This document shows positions 35,501 through 46,066 of a DNA stretch of 64,000 nt, in pieces. Within the stretch, counting starts at the first letter, position 1. Each line of letters opens with the position of its first letter. Location: positions 19,866,371-19,930,370 of the forward strand of contig NC_135558.1 in NCBI RefSeq assembly GCF_964340395.1. Reading direction: 5' to 3'. The notes under the pieces were generated by a model. It worked only from the letters and a program-made list of their open reading frames with translations, had not been told where the DNA came from and did not search any database. The position numbers and the translations under genes were made by a program. The DNA is from Glandiceps talaboti. Its lineage: Eukaryota; Hemichordata; Enteropneusta; Spengelidae.

Positions 35501-36668
35501 CTGATGAACCTTGTAATACGGACGGTCATGGTTACGATAGCTTGACTTGCTAGATTTGATTAGATTCTGTACGGAAGACGGCAATTCCTGTGCCTTGAAG
35601 TATGGCTCGAATTGGTCTGGTACCGTGTACTTCTCTTTTAACTGTTGAACTACAGAATACGATAAGGGACGGTCTGCTCTTCTAGAGAACCATTCGGCCG
35701 TGGAGGCGTCCATGTTCCAACCCGGAACAGCAGCGTGATAGTCAGGAACTTGAGCATACGCAGACGTGGATTCGTCAAATATAGGCTCGTTCCAGGATGA
35801 AACTGTTATAGGCAGAGAAGACGCAACTTCAGAATTACCAGACTTGTCAGAATCACTCACTTCGGACCCGGAATTATCATACTCGGTTTGTACAATACGT
35901 CTCTGCTTTGTAGGAATTGGTGCACTTACCCTCGAAGTTTTGTGTTTCCTACCAATACTCAAACTCGGTAACCCTGCCTGTTGAGTGGGCGTACAACTAC
36001 AAGATGGCGGCCCGCATGTGGAAGCATGTGTTATGCTAATACCGTCGACCTGGTCTTGGTCACTACGTGTACGTGGTCCGCCCGGTGCGCTATCCGACCG
36101 CTGCTGGGCTAGAAGTTGAGCGACTTGCGTCGCTATTTGAAGAATGGAATCTGGAGCAGAACTAGTCGAAGGAAAGTCTTCAATAGCTGTAGGTAAAACT
36201 TCTTCGGTTTCTGAAACCTCGGAGACGATACTGTTGGTAACGGTATTATTGTCTTCATCAGGGTTTATAGCAAAAGCCACTGGCGTTGAGTCCCGTCTTA
36301 CGTTCGGCTGAGTAACAGATACGGACGACTTACAAGACTTCTTGCCTTTTTTCGACTTGCCTTTCCCTGACATAGTAAATGAGGAAGGAACGACCGGTAA
36401 CACTGTCTGAGATGTTACCGTTACAGCGTGAAGAAAGGTAATGACGTAAGGTAGCCTTTTCAGGCTTTTATAGTACTATGGAAGGACGACACCTAGCGAT
36501 GAATTAGGGAAAGCTACTGTAGTTACTGTGCAGTAACTGATGAAGACTTAAATGACGTTTGTAAACATACGCAAAATTAAATGACGTTTGTAAACATACG
36601 CAAAATAACCAAGCTGACTCGACCTGTCACTGACCTGAAAGGATTTGCTGCAGTTGCAGTTGCAGAAG

Positions 36669-36733
<65 letters not shown>

Positions 36734-36949
36734 CATGTATATCATTGAAATTACTTACTGAAGTTTGTTGTGTGGTAGCTAGCTATGAAGTAACTGAGTG
36801 CATCAGCCAGCAGTCTATCCTCAGTTGGACAACTCTCTATCAAAACATCAATAAAAGTACACTCCTGTTCACCAGGTGGGTTATCACGTCTATGCTGAAC
36901 TGCTTCACGCATGAAATCATGCCAATTTTTCAGTGCTGCAAAAGATCAC

Positions 36950-37012
<63 letters not shown>

Positions 37013-40000
37013 TGACATTCTACTCTCCTCTTAACACTATAACTACAAAACATTTCCCAAGACTTTTTGCCACCTGATTGCTATTGGACTGAGCATTATA
37101 TGCTTCAAAAAAGTAAGGTTTATACACCACCTATGAATGAAAGATACCAAAATTAAAAGACTAAACAACAATGACTTGGATTGGCATCATAGTATAAGGA
37201 ACAAGCCTTCATATAAGACATAGTCCCAACTGGTTGCTGTATGGTGGTTGTTCTACAAATTCAATTTCGAAGATTATATGCAAAAGTCTGTCAGAATAGT
37301 AACGATACCTTTAACATTGTGGGTGTACACATTTAAATGCTGCCTCTTGAATCATGGAATGAAACTTCCAAATGTATTAAACAATTTACTATTTGCCCTT
37401 GAAGATTAAGGTCAAGGTCAAAGACAACCTCTGTAAATACAGGTGCTGACACTTGAATGGTTATAACACATTGTAATTTCTTGACCAATTTACTATTTGG
37501 CTGTGAAAGACAGTCAAAGGTCAAGGTAAAAAAAAGAAGCATACCTTTGATAATATGAATATAGACACTTAAGTGGCATGACAAATTTCAATTATTTTGA
37601 CTTGAAAATCTTTGTCAAGGTCAAAGATCAACGTCTCAGTAGAGCGAAAAGAGACAAAATGTGGTTTATTATCACAAATATGGCCACTATAATTTTGCTA
37701 TAAAGGTAAAGGCCACGAAATTAAGTTATATATATATATATATATATATACATATTGAAAATCCAAGTCATAATTGAACAACTGTTACAGATAAAACATC
37801 CTATTAAAGTTATGAGAATTAAATTGTGAAATTTAACAACAACAATGGCCAGCATTTGGTCATATTTAATTTTGAGTCGGTCACAAAACAAAGCGACACG
37901 CATACATGTCTCTCATAGTATGTTGCCTTTGTGCCAGGTTTAGTGAAAATCAGCAGTTGCAATATCATGGTGAATGCTAGGACACATCGATTCATGGACA
38001 GACATACAGATGTAACCCAATGTAACAGTCAGTAAGTCAGTCAGACAGGCAGAGAGACCGATACACACATGGAGGTAGACATACATACATACATACATAC
38101 ATACATACATACATACATACATACATACATACATACATGCAGACAGGCAGGCAGAGAGAGATACAGATACAGAGGCAGACAGATAGGCAAACAGACTGAC
38201 AGACAGACACACAGACATAGAGATTACCTTGATCAAATTCCTCTCCTTCAGGTTTATCAATATCACCTGTCATTAGCTTATTTAATGTGGCAAACGTCTG
38301 TGGAATGAATACATTATGATAATCAACATTAATGAGATATCATCACCATAAACACTCCATGAAACGCCCCATGAAATCTCTCTGCGTCTTGTTCATTTGT
38401 TTACATGACTTTAAATGCCAATCTTTGGAAAAGAAAGTTAATTACTGTATTACATACGGTCACACACTTAACTTCCACATGAGTTCATCATAGTATGGAT
38501 GTAGACACTTTGTTGTAATTCAGATGCAGATTACATTTTGTCGTACTCCTAAAAAAAATACACAACCTATAATATACAATCTAAAATAATAGTCAGCATG
38601 TACAATGCACATGCAGAACGTGCACTACTCACTGAGGATTCAAACAAATAAAATAATCCAGCATCTGTACTATCTCCTCAAACGCCCCCTAGTGGTTAAC
38701 CAGGCATCTGAGTTAGATGTTCCATAAACGATAGCGCTCATGAATATTCATAGAAATGAAAGTCCGGTGGGTTAGAACAGTCGTCTTGACTTCATGGAAC
38801 ATTCAATGCACACAATGCTTTGTTAAATTCAATTAATTTCATATAAATTACAAGAAAGTCAAGACGACCGTTGACAGTCTAACTTTGTTGGTGTCGCTAT
38901 GAAATACAAAATGCATTGTTATCATTCATCATCAATATGAGAAATGTATTTCTGCATATGACGATCTTTCTTTAATGAATCCAAATAAGAGGCGCATTTG
39001 TAATCAAGTGCTGGGTTTATTGCTTGCAATGTATATAGGTGGTGTAAAATAAATGACAATACAAGTGACTCACCGTTTCATAATGGTGGAGAAGACTCAC
39101 AGCTTTCTTGTCATCATCAAAAAAATCCCCAAATGTAGCATTGCTTATTGCCCTGATCACCAACACCGACATGTACTCTGTTATTGGAATATGGTCGCCA
39201 GGAGGAAGTAGCAATATCTTCTTCACCATGTCTTCAGCTGCCTATTATTATCAAGGAGTTCAGATAATCAAGTGTCAATTCAATTTTGAATTTACTGCCA
39301 TTAAACTGACATATTTGAAGAAATAGTGACACTTTCTAAAGGATCATGTCTTCTGCATTCAATGAAACAACCATATTGGTTCTGTACATTAATGTCTAAG
39401 AGTCCGAGTCCTACAATTTAATAAGTTCATATGGTAATACATATCAATGGTTATGCATATGATAATATAATGATGTGAATTAGCGCCCAATACACTACAG
39501 GAGATTATTGGCATCAAATATATACCTATATAGTCCAAGATACTGATATATGAGCCTGGAATGTGTTTGTCGACATTGAGAAAGCATTGGTTGATCAATC
39601 TGAATAGACAGCTTTTCTCTGTTAGCATAATGGTGTGACTCATAGAAGAAAAAAATAATGTGGAAATTACTATTTCAGAATATAGGTTGTTAGTTGATGC
39701 CAAAGGTCAGTTTTATACAGAAATCTCACCTCTAAAAGCAAGGATGTATACACTTATAATCTATTTATACATGGAAAACTGTTTGGAGTATATGATTGTT
39801 AAGCTTAGGTCATTGGTGTTTTATCAGAATGGGTGTATGTGATAATACTTGTGTACACAATTGAATGCTGACCCTTTGAACAAGCTAACCTAACGAGGTC
39901 ATTGACCAAATTTCAATTTGCCCTTGAAGATTAATTACAAGGCCAAATGTCAGTGCCTGTTTGCCTCTAAGAATGTGGGTGTACACACATGAACAGCCTT

Positions 40001-43000
40001 TGCAAGTAGAAAATACAAAGTTATGGAATTATTTTTTATTTGACCTTGAAGTTGTGTCTGACTTGAAAACTTTCCTCTATTAACCTAGGCGCGGACACCC
40101 GAATGGTGTCTCAAGATTCAAAACCTCATACCTGGGGAGATATGGCTAACAACGGAGAGGGGGCGCAGACAGATTTACGTTTACGTGGCCAACAATGGTC
40201 TGGGTTGTGCTCTGTGCAGTCTGTACGATTTGTAATGAAATTATTTATTATGCCTCCAGATCTTGAGACATATAATGTTTTGGAATATGGTTAAAAACAT
40301 GGTTAAAACACTAATAATAGCAATAAAAAACAAGTTGATATGCATTTGTCTAAAGATAAAATTAACAATTCTTTGTGTTATATTATATCAAAGGTTTGTC
40401 TTATGTACTTTTCTATTGTTCTTTAAAACAGAGTATGAATTGGTTATCACAGATATGGCAGTTAGGACCATTTTACATTAAAATGGCAAAGAATGACCAC
40501 TGTGCAACATGCTATAGCACTAACATATACAACAATTCAAAAATTTGGGCATGTAGAAAAAGTGATTGGACATGTCATTTTCAAGGTTACCTGCTTAAGA
40601 ATAATTGGCAGGTGCGCAAAACAATGGCAGGCCTGCCTGACTGCACCTCGATATCGAAATTAGACATTGTATTAATCTTCAACTGTCAGAAAATTAACAG
40701 TAAACCTTTCTTGTGTCATTGTGATGCTATGAAGTTTGTTACAGAATTATGTAGCAATATAAAAAACACTTACCTTTTGGAAGTTTGGAAAATAATTCCT
40801 GATTGCTTCATGACTGAATGGGGCATCATATGTACGGCGCCTTTCTTTACCATCCTCTGCATTAGCGTACTGGATGCTGTCTTTTCCAACTAGTGGTAGC
40901 ACAAATTCAAAGAGTTCAGCTAAAAGGAAACAGAATATACATAATTTGGTGATATGCAGCTTATCACATCATTAGTTGGATGACTCTGCATGCAAAATTC
41001 ACTTGACTCAAAGCACATCTACAAACAATAGCACCAATGGCTTTGTGGCACAATTTTATAATTTATGTGGTTTTGTTTTTAATATTTATATATACCATAA
41101 TTTCACTTTTGGTATGGGCAATATCTTAGTTGCAGGGTCAATTATGTCAATTATTTGAAAGATTATCTACTTTCCTAACCATCCATGTCGTTATTTTTGC
41201 AATATACATCACCATTTCACTGTTGCTATGAGAATGGCTTTATTGTTATGCATATCTGCATTCAGTTTCTGAATGTTTATCCACTTGTTCATTAATCTCT
41301 ATTGCTATCTTTGCATAGTACACCATCATCTGGTTGTTGCTAAGGAGCTGGTCATGGACGTTGCTGGGGTTAATTGTGTTCATATGCTTTGGTAATATCT
41401 GCAGAAAAACATTCCCAACTAATTTCAGCTCTTCCCTAAAAAAGTGCCTAATAAAGTGCATGATGCATCATGCTAATGTGAAAGTGTATAGTATATAAAA
41501 TGTATCAATAAACGATTTAAACGTACGTGGTCTATCAAATAGCTTGATGTGGTCTTTAAAGGCTTCAGGAGATCCCAAACTAACAGAATAGGTCTTTCCA
41601 TACCAAAATGATGCTACTGGACCATAGTTGGAATGTAACTTCACCAGAAATTCATGAAAACCTCCAGCTTCATCTATATCTGGAAGATTTCCTTTCCTAC
41701 AGACATAATAAAGTTCACTATTTCATGTTCCCGAATTCTCACTCAAGTTACTCTCGTATCATTATGATATATTTCATAAAAGGTAATAAGGTAGAGGGTC
41801 ACATTTTACCATGCTATCTAACATTGTATAATGTATTGACTTTGGTTTGATCACACTACTGCACTGGCTTCATATCCCATAGCTGCAGCGTCCCACCACT
41901 ACCACTAGTACTGTTGTACTGTATTATTAGACATACCCGTCAAATCATTGCTGACAACCATGAGGTACTTTAATCGATTGTTAGTTATGGTGGGAGGAGA
42001 TGAATGGGCCTCACAGGAGTGAAGGGGAATATTATGGTAAGATATTGGGATAAAGTGGTGGAATTGGGACAATGACCTAGGTACCGACAATGTCAGTAGT
42101 GCGCCCATTTATTCTTTGGGGTTCTGGCCTTCAGTTCTGCCATTTAGATTTAAAAAAACATTGGAATCAAAATCCGTGGTGGTGGTGGTGGTGGTGGTGG
42201 TGGTGGTGGTGGTGGTGGTGGTGGTGGTGGTGAGAAACAATCAGTGATTTTAAAATTATTAATGCGGTTTCAGCGGTGGGATCTATTCCTCACAATGGCT
42301 TCTTGATTTCAAATCCCAGTCTAACGTTTGACAACATTTTAACATATAATCCTGAAATATTTGAACAAGAAAGGGACAGTGGTTAACGAGAAAGAGGGGT
42401 GTCACCCATCTCTTGTAATTATTGAAGGCTCCCTTACCATACGCAGTAATCTGACGTAACTACATGTAAAATAATAACCAGCATTTGGGGTTTGAAATAT
42501 TGTGTTTACTGTTTGTTTAAACCAAAGAAAGTAATCAAACTAAAGAACTCTGTACGAACGAAAGAATCGTTTTCCTAATGCCAATCAATTGCATATAACA
42601 CTGGATACAACAAACGACTTGATTATATTAATGCAAATAAGTACTTCGCACTTTCAAATTGCTTAAATTGTATAGAAACGCGTAGTATCCATTTACTTTT
42701 CCACTGACCTTTAGACCGTTTGCGTACGTACATTACGAAATGATAAACATGGGAATAGTAAACTTACTCAGGATCACTCTTCTTCATTCCTGGTATCAAA
42801 GCTTTCATTTGGTTATCACTGGTAGCATCGCTTGGAACCTGCAAGATTGCGTCAAACACGAAGTAACAATGTTTGAATTTAGACGACTGTTATTTACACC
42901 TGTCCTCCAATCTCTGTACACTAGTATTGTGACTCTTTGCATCAAAGACGATGTTATGAAGGGGTACGGTACCGTTTTTAATATCATGGGTTTCAGAGGT

Positions 43001-46000
43001 TCTTTTTTTAAAAACATTCTGATATTATTTTGACTCATCTACTAAACTATCTTACTATCTTCATATTACATACACATCCATCCCTCTCAAGCTGACGCCA
43101 TATTTAATTGCTCTTACAGCTACAATGAAATTGGTTTGGTGTTTCACTCATGGGACATTACATTTTTGACATAGAGCAACACATATTTCAACTCTAGACT
43201 AACAATAACAGATAGAAACACAATACAACACAGTCAGCGGGATCCTTTGCCCAATCACATAGAACAGTACTAAGCATTGCTATTCTTTCACAGTGCAGTA
43301 AAAACTGGCTCCCAATGAAAACATTACACATGGACTTGATGATTTTAATGGCTTCAATTGCTTATTTTCTAACTGATAAACAACATTTCAACTTGAATAC
43401 TTCTGCATCCCTCTTGTACATGTGGTTGACACCTATGTAATTGTTTCGTTTGCATTTGAAGTTGTCTGAGTGTGTGTAAAACATGTCATGTTACGTGCGT
43501 GAAAAGCAAACCAACATTGTTTTAGCTGCAAATGTCTTTAGGTTATACATCGTGTGTTTTACATACATTGGTCTAGTTGAAGATCCGATCAGTTAAAGAC
43601 TGTATTTGCTTTGTTAACAAAGGCAGGGTTAGTGTCGAATAATTAATGTACTCATACTAGAAACTAGAACGTGACTGTAATGTTAATAAATACTACTGGA
43701 ATATATGACGTCTAAATAAACCAAATGCAAAATTCGAGTTTACATCTGTCGCAAATTTTCAATTTGTGAAAGGTTTAACATAAACTTGTTCTCCGTAAGA
43801 TAATTATGCCTGTGTGGTGTCCTTGTACAATTTAACATGTTTGTATCATTGTGTCGACATTTTTAAAACCAAATGTTGACTTCAAAGAGTTAGTATTGAT
43901 TCTAGCTACTGTGTAGTGCCCATTTTTACGACTCTTTTGACCCCATGATTCAACACAAAATACAAGAAGGCGTAACCAGCGTAACCGCAGTAAAAGGTCA
44001 ATTGAGTGCTACAGAAAAACAGACAGGGAGTGATAAATGGCCAAGTGGATTTCAACAGGCGTAGGAATTATAGACAAGATGGTAAAGGAATGTGGTAACA
44101 CAAAGAAGTGTGGAGGTACTAAACTAAAGCTGAACTGTCAGTATTATTATCAGACAGATCGGTAACTAAAGAATGCATATACAGTTTAGGTGAAGGACAA
44201 ATTAATAAACATATATGGGCAAAATCTGTTGACAGGATAAAGCTCTCCCATTTCCGAAAGCACGATCAAGCAACAACAAGCTGGCTGAATACATGAATGC
44301 ATGAATGGCTGTGTCGCATGCTGTTCTGTATAACTATACTATAATACAAAGTATAGAGAGAAATGTGCCTTTATCATGCAAAACTGTCGTGGCATGTCGT
44401 ATGGTCTTATATTTTGAAATCAAGCCTCAAAGTTGCGCTAAGTGATTAAAGTAAAATCTCATGTCAACTATGAAAAAATACCAGAATCTGTGCAGTTGGT
44501 TGTAGGTTGGCATTACTACACATACAACAAAGTGCATGTAAAACAAATGATTGAGGAAGGGTCAACTTGCTAACAGGCCACCTAATCTTCAGTACTGTCA
44601 TTCACATGCCAAAAGAGCTATAGTCCTTCCACATCGGTAATGATAACCCCTGAACCTTTACAATCATGTGATAAACAATCCCTTATCGGATGCGGACTCA
44701 TGCAGAATTAGGCTCGGAAGTCAGTCAACAATGACGTCATCATATTTGAAGAAAATGTATCACCTCCTTAAATGTGTGAAAAGTCACCTAATTATCTCTG
44801 AAAACGTTGATAAATGCCATTTTTTCAAGAGAAAAGTATATAATATCATAGTAAATAACAATTTATTTGTCTGGAAAGACCAATGAATAGTTTAAATTAA
44901 GTTTTTACAGTGTGTTTACACTAGTGAAAAAAATAGTGCCAATTCCATTGTAGGACAACTGTATAGTTATCTCTAAGAAAAAAATATGTACATCAATATT
45001 TTCCTGTTGATATAGACACTATCTTCATTGCGGAATCAATTATGTCAAGTTTTTTGAAAGTTTATTCACTTGCCTAACCATCCATGTTGTTATTTTTGCA
45101 ATATTATACATCACAATTTCACTGTTGCTATGGGCGTTGTCTTGGTCCTAAGCATATTTGCATACATACCTTTAAATGTACATTCGCTTGCATATTAATC
45201 CCTGTCATTATCTTTGCAATACACGTCATCATTTGACTGTTGCTATGGGCGTGGTTTTATTGTTAGTTAATTTACATATACTTTTTTTTTTTAAATCTTT
45301 ATTCACTTCCCTATTAATCCCTGTTGGTATCGTTGTAATATACACTACCATTTGGCTGTTGCTATTGTTGTGGTCTTGTTGCTAGGCATATTTGCATGTT
45401 GCCTATTAATTTCTGCTCTTATCTTGTAATATGCATCATCATTTCAATGTTGCTAAGAGCGTGATTTTGGTTGCTAGGGCTAATTGCATCAAAATGCAGA
45501 ATAACGCAATCATGTTGCGAATACACCTTTATCTACACATCCCCAGACGCAGAGACGCATCCCCATTAAATTTCAGCTCAATCTGCTTAGTAGTTTTTGG
45601 AATTATAATTTTTTGACAAACAAGACACGTTTTTAGACCTAATTTGCATATCACTGATGGGGTCATCATGACATGAATACTTCTTAATCACAACACCCTA
45701 AAGAATGTTCCAACCAAATTTCAGACTGATCTGTCCAGTAGTTTTTTGACCAAACATCACATTTTTTTAACCCATATCACACACTGTTGGTAAGATCATT
45801 TTGATTTGAACAATTTACCAACTCGATACGCAAGGTAGTATAAATGTCATGGCAATCAGTCCAGCGGTTTTTGACTTTAAGTTATTTACACTCATCACAC
45901 ACACACACAAACAAACAAACAAACAAACAAACAAACAAACAAACAAACAAAAACATACATACATACATACATACATACATACATACATACATACATACAT

Positions 46001-46016
46001 ACATACATACATACAT

Positions 46017-46066
<50 letters not shown>

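Larger units (their letters stand above)
31570..36549 (-). mobile_element. DIRS-type tyrosine-recombinase retrotransposon, near-intact, 4.98 kb
   Basis: Encodes Gag-like, RT/RNase H/Dam-like and tyrosine recombinase ORFs on the minus strand. Inverted terminal repeats (31626-31722 and 36432-36528) read as identical over 97 bp. An internal complementary region (32018-32119) is the reverse complement of the outermost left end (31570-31635) joined to the outermost right end (36512-36549). That is the diagnostic DIRS arrangement, explained by a circular intermediate. The two ends share TT at the junction and no target-site duplication is seen, as expected for recombinase integration. It lies in CYP20 intron 7 in the sense orientation. 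Confidence 0.93.

Noticed and set aside
40375-40893. 172-codon plus-strand ORF
   Set aside because: Antisense to CYP20 exon 4 and intron sequence; no domain, composition of chance ORF.
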